Assembly: GCA_035762665.1 (NCBI GenBank)
Contig: DASTNZ010000077.1
Coordinates: forward strand, 1 to 64,000
DNA length: 64,000 nucleotides
Direction of reading: 5' to 3'
Source of the DNA: JASLBX01 sp035762665
Lineage (GTDB): Bacteria; Actinomycetota; Actinomycetes; Jiangellales; Jiangellaceae
The position numbers and the translations under genes were made by a program. The notes under the pieces are model-generated. The model was not told the DNA's origin. It made no database searches and saw nothing but the letters and a program-made list of their open reading frames with translations. Positions 40,935-49,263 of this stretch are shown here, one piece after another (the stretch's first letter is position 1; every line of letters starts with the position of its first letter).

Positions 40935-41896
40935 TGGCGGAGGAGCTAGACCGGCTCGACACTGAGGGACGGCTGCCAGAAGCCGCCGATCTGGATCAGC
41001 TGACCACGCTGGAACAGCTTGAGTTGATGGGCCGCCAAGACCAGATGGCAGTTGAGGCCGTAGCGGCCGCGCGGGCCCAGCTCGCGCGCGCCGTCGATCT
41101 GGCGGCGGAGCGGTTGCGCAGCGGCGGGCGGCTCATCGAGCTGGGCGCCGGAACGCCCGGGCGGCTGGCTGTGCTCGACGCTGCCGAGTGCGGGCCGACC
41201 TTTGGTGTGGACGAGCGGGTGATCGCCGTCATGGCGGGCGGATCTGACGCCGTCCGCAACGCGATCGAGCGCAATGAGGACGATTTCGACCTCGGTGTGG
41301 CCGACGTCCGCAACCGGAACCTAGGACCTGATGACGTGGTGATCGCGGTCAGCGCATCGGGTCGCACGCCGTACGTGCTCGGCGCGGTCGAGGTGGCTCG
41401 CGAGTCGGGCGCGCTCACTATCGCGGTCGTGAACAACCCTGGTTCGGCGCTGGCTTCGATCTGTGATGTGGCCATCGAGGCACTGACGGGGCCGGAGATC
41501 ATTTCGGGCTCCACGCGGCTGAAGGCCGGCACGGCTCAGAAGCTCGTCCTCAACACGATCTCGACGCTGGTCATGGTCCGGCTGGGACGGACATACGGAG
41601 ACCTGATGGTCGACGTCCGGGCGTCGAACGCCAAATTGCGCCGCCGGGCCCAGCGGATGGTGATGGAGGCGACCGGGGCCTCCGAAGGTGATGTCGCCGC
41701 CGCACTCGAGGCGGCCGGCGGCGAGGCCACGGTGGCTCTGGTCATGCTGCTGGCCGAAGTTGACGCAGACACGGCACGCGCCCGGCTGGCCGCCGTTTAT
41801 GGCCATGTCCGCGAAGCCGCCGCCACGCCCCGCTCCGCGAGCGTATGCGCCGGAGTTGATCAACGCGTCATGGGTTCGGGTAGGGAGGACTCCTGA
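40934..41896 (+). CDS. murQ: N-acetylmuramic acid 6-phosphate etherase
   Basis: A 320-residue SIS-fold enzyme that cleaves the lactyl ether of MurNAc-6-P to give GlcNAc-6-P and D-lactate in cell-wall recycling. Signatures are GGRLIELGAGTPGRLAVLDA, the SIS motif VIAVSASGRTPYVLGAVE and GPEIISGSTRLKAGTAQKLV. The C-terminal helical segment is present, so the gene looks intact. The ATG at 40934 overlaps the upstream TGA; GGAGG precedes it. The tail overlaps the convergent ACT gene by 37 bases. Confidence 0.92.
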   Translation: MAEELDRLDTEGRLPEAADLDQLTTLEQLELMGRQDQMAVEAVAAARAQLARAVDLAAERLRSGGRLIELGAGTPGRLAVLDAAECGPTFGVDERVIAVMAGGSDAVRNAIERNEDDFDLGVADVRNRNLGPDDVVIAVSASGRTPYVLGAVEVARESGALTIAVVNNPGSALASICDVAIEALTGPEIISGSTRLKAGTAQKLVLNTISTLVMVRLGRTYGDLMVDVRASNAKLRRRAQRMVMEATGASEGDVAAALEAAGGEATVALVMLLAEVDADTARARLAAVYGHVREAAATPRSASVCAGVDQRVMGSGREDS

Positions 41897-42480
41897 AGGC
41901 GGCTCAGGACGTCGATCATCCGCTGCAGGCGTCCCAGCTCGGTGCGGTGGAACGCCGGCCCCTCGACTCGGGCCACGGTCAGCACGTGATCGCTCGGCAA
42001 CGGCGCGCGGGCCAACCTGGCTTCGTCGGTCTCCGCGACAACCCGTGGCGGCCGGCGGCTGGGCAACGCGACGCGCGGCGGCGCACCGACGCTTGCCTGC
42101 GCGACCGCGCCCGCCCCGTCTGTGACGCACGCCCAGTCCGCTGCGAGCACCAGCGGCGCGGCGTCGGTAAGTGTGACCATGGCTCGCTGCGGGTTGGTGA
42201 CCATCTGCGCGACGACATCGATCTCCGGCATGGCCTCTGCAGTGCTTCTTGCGGTCCACACACCGTGCACCTTGATGCCGGGCGTGGAGCGCAGGGCGGA
42301 GAGCAGTCGGTCTCGCGGCTGCCCTCGCCACTCGAGCGTGATGTCGTCGAGCGCTCGGCCGGCGCCTCGTTCGAGCACCGAGATCTGGGCGATGTCGGCA
42401 CCCAGGACGCCCAGAGTCCAGGTCACCCGGGCCAGCGACCCCGGTTGGTCAGGTAGCTCGATTCGTACTCGCAACACCAC
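41860..42480 (-). CDS. ACT-domain protein
   Basis: A 206-residue protein whose first 70 residues are an ACT domain (IELPDQPGSLARVTWTLGVLGADIAQISVLE). The rest has a PDC-sensor-like or unclassified pattern. ACT domains bind amino acids and regulate metabolism or transcription; no enzyme is fused, so it is probably a stand-alone amino-acid sensor. It overlaps the 3' end of murQ on the other strand. Confidence 0.8.
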   Translation of the reverse strand: MVLRVRIELPDQPGSLARVTWTLGVLGADIAQISVLERGAGRALDDITLEWRGQPRDRLLSALRSTPGIKVHGVWTARSTAEAMPEIDVVAQMVTNPQRAMVTLTDAAPLVLAADWACVTDGAGAVAQASVGAPPRVALPSRRPPRVVAETDEARLARAPLPSDHVLTVARVEGPAFHRTELGRLQRMIDVLSRLQESSLPEPMTR

Positions 42481-42565
42481 GGCTCCCCGTCTCGTCCGAT
42501 CGGCGTACAGGCAACGTTGCCCGAGTGGCGTTGCGACGGCGTTTCCAGCTTGTTGCGCGCCGTGG

Positions 42566-43402
42566 TCAGCCTGCGGCGTCCGGATCCGCCCGGCGATGGC
42601 GGCCGCCGCGGCGGCGGGGAAGCGGCGCCGCGGGTTCGTCCTCCGAGTCGCGGAAGGTCAGCAGCAGCGGCGCGGTGTCGATATAGAGGTGACCGTTACG
42701 GCGGTCGGATTCGCTGCTCGTGAGCAGGGGCGCAGCTGCAGGCTTCGGCTCCTCTCGGACGGATCTTAAGATCGGTCTTTCGCGTCGCGGGCTCGGGTCC
42801 TCCATTGCGGGAGTCACCACGACCGGCTTCGCATCGGAGCTCACGCCCTCGTCGAGGGTCGCCCGGCCGGCCGGGGACTCGCCAGTCGCATCCGGATGGG
42901 TCGGACCCTTGTCCAGGTCGGCTTCGGCCGGCGCAGGACCCGGCAGCCGTTGCCGGATCCGTACGGGCAATTGGTTCGGCGCCTGAGTATCGGGGGCTGT
43001 GTCGTCCACGGCTGAAGTCGCGGCCGGTGTCTCGTCGCCGACCTCCCTCCGAGCGACCTGCCCAACGGAGGCTTCACCGCCCTTGTTGTCGCCCGACTCG
43101 GTGTCGTGGGCTGCGGCACGATCCTCCCGTCGGCGTCGCCGCCCTCGGGTGCCGACAGTCGGCGGCAACTCCTCCAGATCGCCATACGGAGCATCGATCC
43201 ATTCCACACTCGTGGCCTCGCCGTGCCCGTGGATGGCCAGCATGTCGTCGATCGAGTTCCACATGCTGGTCGCAGGATGGGTCGAGCACCAGCGCAGGAC
43301 GACCTGGCCGTCAGCAAATGCGACGCCGTATGCCACCACGCCGACACCGGACACCCCGGTGTAGTCGATGTGGCGGATCAGCGCGAACCGTCGTGGCAGC
43401 AC
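42566..43402 (-). CDS. Actinobacterial protein of unknown function with disordered C-terminus
   Basis: A 278-residue protein. The first 75 residues are a compact domain (RHIDYTGVSGVGVVAYGVAF, then VVLRWCSTHPATSMWNSIDD) that recurs in actinomycetes as a short protein. The remainder is long, charged and probably disordered, ending in an Arg-rich stretch. No catalytic motif is seen. It lies between the ACT and SoxR genes and is transcribed in the same direction as both. Confidence 0.65.
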   Translation of the reverse strand: MLPRRFALIRHIDYTGVSGVGVVAYGVAFADGQVVLRWCSTHPATSMWNSIDDMLAIHGHGEATSVEWIDAPYGDLEELPPTVGTRGRRRRREDRAAAHDTESGDNKGGEASVGQVARREVGDETPAATSAVDDTAPDTQAPNQLPVRIRQRLPGPAPAEADLDKGPTHPDATGESPAGRATLDEGVSSDAKPVVVTPAMEDPSPRRERPILRSVREEPKPAAAPLLTSSESDRRNGHLYIDTAPLLLTFRDSEDEPAAPLPRRRGGRHRRADPDAAG

Positions 43403-43575
43403 GAAGAGTCACCTTGCGCCGATCTGGCGCTCGTGCTTACGCCCCCCAAGCATGTACCTCACCCCAGCCACTGATCCATCCTTATGCATCCGGCGGCATA
43501 TTGTCACTACTGACCTCAATGGGCCCGCCCAGTAAACAGCCCACGCAGATCGTAGGCAGACCCGACCTGCTCGGA

Positions 43576-44040
43576 TCAGCCCGGCTCGCCGACAGGAACG
43601 GGGCGACGGTCTCCCCAGAGGTACCGCGGACCAGGACCCAGCGCGGCGGCCCGATCGCCCGGATTGTAGAGATGACACTTGTTCAACGAGAGGCAGCCGC
43701 ACCCGATGCAGCTGTCCAGCTCGTCGCGGAGTCGCAGCAGCTCGGCTATGCGCTGATCCAGCGTTGTCCGCCAGCGCGAGGAAAGCTCGGACCAGTCGCT
43801 CGCCGTCGGAGTCCGCTTGCTCGGCAGCGTGTCCAGCGCGGCTCGGATGTTCTCGAGGCTGAGCCCGACGCGTTGAGCGGCCCGGATGAACGCGACGCGT
43901 CGCAACGTGGACCGCTCGTAGGTTCGGTGCCCACCGGAGGTACGTTCCGAGGAGAGCAGGCCCTTGGACTCGTAGAAGCGGAGGGCGGAAGGGGCAGCCC
44001 CGCTGCGAGCTGCCAGTTCGCCGATCGTCAGCTGACCCAC
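43576..44040 (-). CDS. soxR: Redox-sensing MerR-family regulator SoxR
   Basis: A 154-residue SoxR. The MerR HTH is at the N-terminus (TIGELAARSGAAPSALRFYESKGL), a coiled coil follows, and the [2Fe-2S] cluster motif CIGCGCLSLNKC fits CX2CXCX5C. Oxidation of the cluster by redox-cycling compounds activates transcription. A SoxR-box-like site lies 12 bases upstream of the start, suggesting autoregulation. In actinomycetes SoxR usually controls oxidoreductases and efflux genes rather than soxS. Confidence 0.93.
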   Translation of the reverse strand: MGQLTIGELAARSGAAPSALRFYESKGLLSSERTSGGHRTYERSTLRRVAFIRAAQRVGLSLENIRAALDTLPSKRTPTASDWSELSSRWRTTLDQRIAELLRLRDELDSCIGCGCLSLNKCHLYNPGDRAAALGPGPRYLWGDRRPVPVGEPG

Positions 44041-44052
44041 TCCGCCTCCAAA

Positions 44053-44070
44053 CCTCTAGTTGACTTTAAT
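44053..44070. promoter_or_regulatory. SoxR box candidate
   Basis: CCTCTAGTTGACTTTAAT matches the SoxR site CCTCAAGTTAACTTGAGG at 13 of 18 positions. It is in the soxR promoter and contains a TTGACT-like -35. Confidence 0.5.
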
Positions 44071-44199
44071 TTAGCGCGCCCCGCGTGCGCCACGTGCGGG
44101 TCGCGAGATGGTCACGAACCGGAAACACAGTCCGGCGGGAGCTGCGGGGAACGGATCCGATGTACTACAACCGGAGACGAGCCGACCGTGGAGAGATTC

Positions 44200-44418
44200 A
44201 TGAACGCCAACCCCGATGTCGACCGCATGGTCGCCGACGCTGTGCGCACGATTCGCGACCGCTTCGGAGTCGCCGGCCTACGCGACCTTGTCACGCTGGC
44301 GACGACTGAGCTTCAGCGTGCTGAGCAGCTTGCTGACCGTGCGGCCCAGGACACCAGCGACATGGCCGATACCCAGGCGTGGATGGCCTTTACCGGAGAG
44401 GACTTCGACCGCCGCTGA
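44200..44418 (+). CDS. Small acidic protein, unknown function
   Basis: A 72-residue protein, mostly helical and acidic (VDRMVADAVRTIRDRFGVAG, then LVTLATTELQRAEQLADRAA). GTGGAGAG lies just upstream of the ATG at 44200; a GTG at 44188 is an alternative start. A strong terminator follows. No family is recognised. The good ribosome binding site, helical amphipathic pattern and terminator support a real gene. It is divergent from soxR across about 160 bases. Confidence 0.6.
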   Translation: MNANPDVDRMVADAVRTIRDRFGVAGLRDLVTLATTELQRAEQLADRAAQDTSDMADTQAWMAFTGEDFDRR

Positions 44419-44425
44419 CCTGGAG

Positions 44426-44460
44426 GAAGCAGCCTCACCTTCACCACGTGAGGCTGCTTC
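44426..44460. terminator. Bidirectional terminator hairpin
   Basis: GAAGCAGCCTCAC (44426-44438) pairs perfectly with GTGAGGCTGCTTC (44448-44460), with a 9-nt loop. It sits between the 72-residue gene and convergent otsA. The A- and T-containing ends suit termination in both directions. Confidence 0.8.
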
Positions 44461-44476
44461 ACCAAGAGGTGAGCCG

Positions 44477-45871
44477 TTACGCGGCTCGCAAGGTCTCCAA
44501 ATACTCCCGTGCCCACCGGTTGATGTCGTGGGTGGTGACGTGCTCCCGCAACCGGCGCATCCGGTCCTCCGCCTCGGCGGTGTCGATCCGCATCGCGGCG
44601 AGCATCGTCCTCTTGAGCCCGTCGATGTCGTGTGGGTTGACCAGGAATGCACCATCCAGCTCGTCTGCCGCACCGGCAAACTCTGACAGCACGAGTGCAC
44701 CGCGCAGGTCGGTGCGGGCCATTACATACTCCTTGGCGACCAGGTTCATGCCGTCCCGCAGCGGGGTAACGACCATGACGTCCGCCGCCCGGAGCAGCGC
44801 AACGAGCTCTGACCGCTCGTACGACGAGTGGAGGTACTGGACGGCCGGAACGCCGATCCGGCCGTAGTCGCCGTTCATCCGGCCAACCTGCAGTTCGATC
44901 TCGTCGCGCAGATTTTGGTACGCCTCGACCCGTTCCCGGCTGGGTGTGGCGACCTGAACGAAGACTGCCTCGTCAGGCGTGACCTCACCGTCCGCGAGCA
45001 GCTCTCCCCAGGCCTGAAGGCGATGCCGGATGCCTTTCGTGTAGTCGAGCCGGTCGACGCCGAGCAGCACGTGCTCAGGTGAGCCGATCTCCTCGCGGAC
45101 CTCCGCGCTGCGGGCCAGCACGTCAGGGTCGCGGGCGAGTCGCTCGACCTCTGTCACCTCGATCGAGATTGGGAACGCTCGCGCCAGCACCTTACGGCCT
45201 TCGTGCTGAACCACCCGGTCATCCGCGGTGGTCGCCTCGGTGAAGCGGGTGCAGAGCGCGACGAAATTGTCGGCGGCGCCAGCGCGCTGGAAGCCGACCA
45301 GGTCGGCCCCGAGCAGCCCTTCCAGAATCTGCCGCCGCCACGGCAGCTGGGCGAACAGCTCGACAGGAGGAAAGGGGATGTGCAGGAAGAAGCCGATCTT
45401 CAGGTCGGGGCGCATCTCGCGCAGCATCCGCGGGACGAGCTGGAGCTGGTAGTCCTGGACGAATACGGTGGCGGCATCGTCGGCGATCTCGGCGGTGGCT
45501 TCGGCGAACCGCTGGTTGACGCGTACGTAGGCCTCCCACCACTCGCGGTGGTATTCGGCGGGGACGATGACGTCGTGGTACAGCGGCCAGAGCGTCGCGT
45601 TAGCGAAACCCTCGTAGTAGAGACGGATGTCTGGCCCGCTCAGCGGGACTGGGACGAGCTCCATGTCCTCGGATGAGAACGGCGCCGGCGCATCGTCCGC
45701 GCTGCCCGTCCAGCCGACCCATGCGCCGTCGTACGCCCGCATGACTGGGGCTAATGCCGTGACCAGGCCGCCCGGACTTCGTCGCCAGCGCACCTGACCG
45801 CTGGGATCGGTCACCCGATCGACCGGAAGCCGGTTGGCGACAACGATGAAGCTACTCGTGCCGGTTTGCAC
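44477..45871 (-). CDS. otsA: Trehalose-6-phosphate synthase
   Basis: A 464-residue GT20 enzyme that makes trehalose-6-phosphate from a nucleotide-glucose and glucose-6-phosphate. Signatures are GFFLHIPFPPVELFAQLPWR, LLGVDRLDYTKGIRHRL and the C-terminal GMNLVAKEYVMAR. Length equals the usual OtsA (about 470). otsB is about 1 kb away on the opposite strand; a DUF3263 gene and a LytR_C gene lie between them. Confidence 0.95.
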   Translation of the reverse strand: MQTGTSSFIVVANRLPVDRVTDPSGQVRWRRSPGGLVTALAPVMRAYDGAWVGWTGSADDAPAPFSSEDMELVPVPLSGPDIRLYYEGFANATLWPLYHDVIVPAEYHREWWEAYVRVNQRFAEATAEIADDAATVFVQDYQLQLVPRMLREMRPDLKIGFFLHIPFPPVELFAQLPWRRQILEGLLGADLVGFQRAGAADNFVALCTRFTEATTADDRVVQHEGRKVLARAFPISIEVTEVERLARDPDVLARSAEVREEIGSPEHVLLGVDRLDYTKGIRHRLQAWGELLADGEVTPDEAVFVQVATPSRERVEAYQNLRDEIELQVGRMNGDYGRIGVPAVQYLHSSYERSELVALLRAADVMVVTPLRDGMNLVAKEYVMARTDLRGALVLSEFAGAADELDGAFLVNPHDIDGLKRTMLAAMRIDTAEAEDRMRRLREHVTTHDINRWAREYLETLRAA

Positions 45872-46016
45872 CTGCTCGTCCTCCTCGTCTCCGTAACGTT
45901 AGCCAACGTTCACCGGTGACGAAGGCACGTCCATCGTCTCACTCGCCCGCCAGCTGTGGTAGACACTCGGCCTGTCGCGCGCAGCACGAATCGACCCCTC
46001 TCATACCATTGCGCCC

Positions 46017-46331
46017 ATGGATGCTGCTCCTGCCGCCCAGCCTTTTGATCACGATGACTTGAGCGAGCGTGATCGCGCAATGCTGGATTTCGAGCGGCAG
46101 TGGTGGAAGTACGCGGGTGCCAAGGAGCAGGCCGTCCGGGATTCCTTCGGCATGCCTGCCACGCGCTACTACCAGGTGCTCAATGCGCTGATCGACCGAC
46201 CGGCGGCGCTTGCCTACGACCCGATGCTCGTCAAGCGGCTGCGCCGGCTGCGGTCGGCTCGGCACGGGCCACGAAGCGCCGTGCAAGTGTCCGGGCGTGC
46301 CCGGCCGGCAACTGGTGGCGTACCCTCCTGA
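46017..46331 (+). CDS. DUF3263 protein
   Basis: A 104-residue protein with the actinobacterial DUF3263 domain (LSERDRAMLDFERQWWKYAG, then GMPATRYYQVLNALIDRPAA), an HTH-like small domain, and an Arg-rich tail. Function unknown; members are often found upstream of LytR_C proteins, as here. The next gene starts 4 bases after its stop. Confidence 0.85.
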   Translation: MDAAPAAQPFDHDDLSERDRAMLDFERQWWKYAGAKEQAVRDSFGMPATRYYQVLNALIDRPAALAYDPMLVKRLRRLRSARHGPRSAVQVSGRARPATGGVPS

Positions 46332-46335
46332 CGCT

Positions 46336-46908
46336 GTGACCGAACGTTCGCGCTTCGACCGGGCCTGGCCATCGCTGCTGGCGTTGGTCGGAACGATCGC
46401 GGTCGTGTTGGCCCTGCTGTGGGCATTCGGCAGCGACATCGACCCGAACCGCACGGACGACGAACCGGTGGCGGAGGACGGCGATCTGGCGGAGGAAGGC
46501 GCCGTGGACGAAGGTGCTACCGACGAGCCGGAAACTGACAGTGGCGAACAAACCGCCGAGGAAACTCCGGAAGAGGAATCCGAACCGCCGTCCGAGCCGG
46601 TTACTGCGCCCCCTGAGTTGCGTACTCCCGTCGGGATCCTTAACGCCACGTCGGTCTCCGGCCTTGCCGGTCGCGCGCAGGAGCGGCTCGAGGAGGGCGG
46701 ATGGTCCGTCCCTGCTATCGACAGCACGAGTCGTGAGATCGAGGCCACGACCGTGTATTACCCCTCTGGGCTAGAAGAATCGGCTGAGGCGCTCCGAGCG
46801 CAGTTTCCGGAGATCGCCCGGACCGCGCCCACCGAGCCAGGGCTGGCTCAGGATCGGCTAGTCGTAATCTTGGGCCAGGATTACGCCGACGCCGTTGGCG
46901 AGGGCTGA
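46336..46908 (+). CDS. LytR C-terminal-domain membrane protein
   Basis: A 190-residue protein. It has one membrane helix (SLLALVGTIAVVLALLWAFG), an acidic linker rich in Glu and Thr, and a LytR_C domain (VGILNATSVSGLAGRAQERL...GWSV). LytR_C domains occur at the end of wall-polymer transferases; this stand-alone, anchored form is probably extracytoplasmic and linked to cell-envelope processes. The GTG at 46336 is just downstream of the DUF3263 stop. Its stop overlaps the otsB start by one base. Confidence 0.85.
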   Translation: MTERSRFDRAWPSLLALVGTIAVVLALLWAFGSDIDPNRTDDEPVAEDGDLAEEGAVDEGATDEPETDSGEQTAEETPEEESEPPSEPVTAPPELRTPVGILNATSVSGLAGRAQERLEEGGWSVPAIDSTSREIEATTVYYPSGLEESAEALRAQFPEIARTAPTEPGLAQDRLVVILGQDYADAVGEG

Positions 46909-47702
46909 TGAGCGAGTTGCCGACGCCGGCGACGCCGCAGGCTCGATCGGCGCTGGCCGCCGCGATAGCGGACCCGGCTCAAACTCTTGTCGCGTTGGAT
47001 TTCGACGGGACGCTCGCTCCGATAGTGTCACGGCCCGAGGACGCCGTCGCCCATACCGGCGCAGCCGACGCCATGGCGGGGCTCGCGGCCGCCGGCTTCC
47101 GCATTGCTGTGATCACCGGCAGGCCGGTGGCCGATGTCCTGCGACTCGGGTCCGGATTCGCGGACGTACCGGGCTTGATGATCTACGGACATTACGGCCT
47201 GGAGCAGTGGGTCGATGGCGAGTTGTCTACTCCGGAGCAGCATCCGGGCGTCGATCCGGCAAGGGCGGCGATCCGAGAGCTGGCCAGATCCCGCGAGGGT
47301 GTCGAAGTAGAGGACAAGGGCCACTCCGTCGCTCTCCATACCCGCAACGCGTCGGACCCGGCTACGGCGTTCGCTGACCTGCGCCCGCTGGCCGAGCAGA
47401 TCGGAGCCGAGAACGACCTCGAGGTCGCGCCGGGCCGGTTCGTCCTTGAGTTGCGTCCAGCGGGCATGGACAAGGGCGGAGCGCTGCGCTCCGTCATCGC
47501 GGCATTGGGTGTGCAGACAGTTGTGTTTGCCGGTGACGACCTGGGCGACCTGCCGGCGGTGTGGGCCCTGCGTGAGCTGGACATCGCGAGTGTGGTCGTC
47601 TGTAGCGACTCGCCTGAGACGCCGGACGAGTTGCGGCGGGCTGCCGACGTTGTGGTCGACGGCCCGGATGGCGTGATCGACCTGCTGCGCGAGCTGTCCT
47701 GA
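46908..47702 (+). CDS. otsB: Trehalose-6-phosphate phosphatase
   Basis: A 264-residue HAD-superfamily phosphatase that releases trehalose from trehalose-6-phosphate. Motif I is VALDFDGTLAPIVSRPE, the third motif is VVFAGDDLGDLPAVW, and the catalytic Lys region is PAGMDKGGALRSVI. The ATG at 46908 overlaps the LytR_C stop. Together with otsA it completes the OtsAB route. It converges on the epimerase gene six bases later. Confidence 0.93.
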   Translation: MSELPTPATPQARSALAAAIADPAQTLVALDFDGTLAPIVSRPEDAVAHTGAADAMAGLAAAGFRIAVITGRPVADVLRLGSGFADVPGLMIYGHYGLEQWVDGELSTPEQHPGVDPARAAIRELARSREGVEVEDKGHSVALHTRNASDPATAFADLRPLAEQIGAENDLEVAPGRFVLELRPAGMDKGGALRSVIAALGVQTVVFAGDDLGDLPAVWALRELDIASVVVCSDSPETPDELRRAADVVVDGPDGVIDLLRELS

Positions 47703-47708
47703 TTGCCG

Positions 47709-48512
47709 CTATGCGGCTCGCCATGTCCACGTCATGGTCGCGGCTAGCGGCTGGTCGGGGCTCACCACGAACGGCTCCAGGTTGAGCGCATCCGGCGGTC
47801 CTGTCTGCGGTTCCACACACAGCGCCTCGAGCGGCTTGGTGTAGACGACGCCGTACCGGGTGTCACCCGAGATCGCCAGCGACAGCGCACCCGGCCAGGT
47901 CAACGTGACCGGCCAGCGCACTCCGTCGAAACAGTCGTCCCACGGCTGGTCGGTTATCGGCCCGCGCTCGCCCGTAGGGATGCCGGTGGCGTCCCGGATC
48001 AGTATCGCCTCGGCGTCGAGGTCGATCTCGACTGGATCACTTCCGGACGTGAGGTGTCGCCGGAACCAGGGATGCCACCCGGCAGCAGCCGGGAAGGCCT
48101 CGTCGTCGGCGTGTACCTCGACTTGGAAGTCGGCGACCCGCTCACCGAGGCGGATTACCTGGCGGACGTACCCGCGCCACGGCCAGCGATCGTCCAGCGC
48201 GCAGTCGATGACTGCCGAGTCGCTCGTGGCGTCGGCGACCCACCACGGTCGGTCGACGACCGTGCCGTGGATCGCATGCGGGCCCCAGTTCACCGGCAGT
48301 TGGTGCTCGCGGCCGTTGAGCGTGAACCGTCCGTTCCGGATCCGTCCGGCCCATGGCGCCATCACGAAACTGCCCCAATGGAACGGGCTCGCCTGATCCA
48401 CATGAGCCAGGACCTCGACACCATCCACAGCGAAGTGGGTGACTCGACCGCCGGCATCGAGATCAAGGTGCAGGACGGCATCGCCGCCGCGGAGGGTCAA
48501 GTCACGATCCAT
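47709..48512 (-). CDS. Aldose 1-epimerase family protein
   Basis: A 267-residue galactose-mutarotase-like protein. Active-site-like segments are FVMAPWAGRIRNGRFTLN, HAIHGTVVDRPWWV and AGWHPWFRRHL, with the conserved Arg and two His. The catalytic Glu near the C-terminus is probably in VEPQTGPPDAL. It interconverts sugar anomers; the sugar is not identifiable. Its start is 2 bases from the end of the upstream membrane-protein gene, so the two are an operon. Confidence 0.88.
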   Translation of the reverse strand: MDRDLTLRGGDAVLHLDLDAGGRVTHFAVDGVEVLAHVDQASPFHWGSFVMAPWAGRIRNGRFTLNGREHQLPVNWGPHAIHGTVVDRPWWVADATSDSAVIDCALDDRWPWRGYVRQVIRLGERVADFQVEVHADDEAFPAAAGWHPWFRRHLTSGSDPVEIDLDAEAILIRDATGIPTGERGPITDQPWDDCFDGVRWPVTLTWPGALSLAISGDTRYGVVYTKPLEALCVEPQTGPPDALNLEPFVVSPDQPLAATMTWTWRAA

Positions 48513-48514
48513 GC

Positions 48515-48967
48515 TCAGAACTCCCCGCCGACCCCGCGCCGGAAGACGGGGCGAAGTGGGCGCTCCTTGTATCCGCCGTCGAGTAGACCGGCACGCGTTT
48601 CGAAGATATTCCGGGATGCTGGGTCACCGGTGCGGATCCACGACCAGCCGGCGGCAATGGCGTAGAGCACGAGCATGACCGGACCGAAACAGAAGGCGTA
48701 CTGGGTCGCATGCCGGGCCTCATGGGCGAGGAGGCGGGGTCGGCGGTCATGGATCTCCTGTCCGCGTTTGAACAACACGACGTTGCCGAGCGTGAATGCT
48801 GGCGCCGGCGGTACGGGTATCCGGTAGCCGTAACCGATGACGAGGCCCTCAGGACCAACCTTGAGCCGAGCCCGTCCGGCAACTGCGACGATGAGTCCGA
48901 GCGCAGTGGAGAGGTTGATCACGTTGACCACTAAACGAACCCAGTAAGCGGCCTTCACGGCGGCCAT
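48515..48967 (-). CDS. Membrane protein with HExxH motif, unknown
   Basis: A 150-residue protein with an N-terminal membrane helix (VVNVINLSTALGLIVAVAG), a beta-rich middle, HEARH (in RLLAHEARHATQYAFCFGP) and a second hydrophobic stretch. HEARH matches the zinc-protease consensus HExxH, but the protein is small and a third ligand is not obvious. The C-terminus contains SRNIFETRAGLLDGGY. The ATG at 48967 is chosen because upstream in-frame sequence lacks coding character. It is co-transcribed with the epimerase. Function unknown. Confidence 0.65.
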   Translation of the reverse strand: MAAVKAAYWVRLVVNVINLSTALGLIVAVAGRARLKVGPEGLVIGYGYRIPVPPAPAFTLGNVVLFKRGQEIHDRRPRLLAHEARHATQYAFCFGPVMLVLYAIAAGWSWIRTGDPASRNIFETRAGLLDGGYKERPLRPVFRRGVGGEF

Positions 48968-49148
48968 CCTGCCATGGTCCTCGCACGTCGACTGACCCTT
49001 ACAGATATGGGGCAGCAGCGCAGTGGACAGCGGCAGTTGGGTGGCAGAAGCACCACTTGTAGGCCGTGTGTTTGAAATACGAGACGGTTGTCTCAGCATA
49101 CGGTCGATTGTGTCGCCGGCGCCGGACGTTGCGTAGAGTCGCGAGCAA

Positions 49149-49251
49149 CTTCATCCAGAGGGGCAGAGGGATCCGGCCCAGCGAAGCCCCGGCAACCACC
49201 GCATTGCGGAAGGTGCCAATTCCGGCCCGCGACGTCGCGGGAGAGATGAGG
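49149..49251 (+). ncRNA. SAM riboswitch (S-box / SAM-I class)
   Basis: Core elements occur in order: CTTCATC (49149-49155), CAGAGGGGCAGAGGGATCCG, GGCCCAGCGAAGCCCCGGCA, AACCACC, then GGAAGGTGCCAATTCCGG and a GC stem CCCGCGACGTCGCGGG. GATGAGG (49245-49251) closes helix P1 with CTTCATC, using one G-U pair. These match the S-box aptamer (AGAGnGG...GAGGGA...GGCCC...GAnnCC..GGCAACC...GGUGCnAAUUCC). The ribosome binding site AGGGAGGA (49249-49256) overlaps the P1 3' strand, so SAM binding would probably shut down translation initiation. Confidence 0.92.
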
Positions 49252-49263
49252 GAGGAATCTGGC

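Noticed and set aside
42805..44199. Long plus-strand frame running into the 72-residue gene
   Set aside because: It lies antisense to two well-supported genes and has Arg/Pro-rich shadow composition; only the final 72 residues, after a ribosome binding site, look coding.
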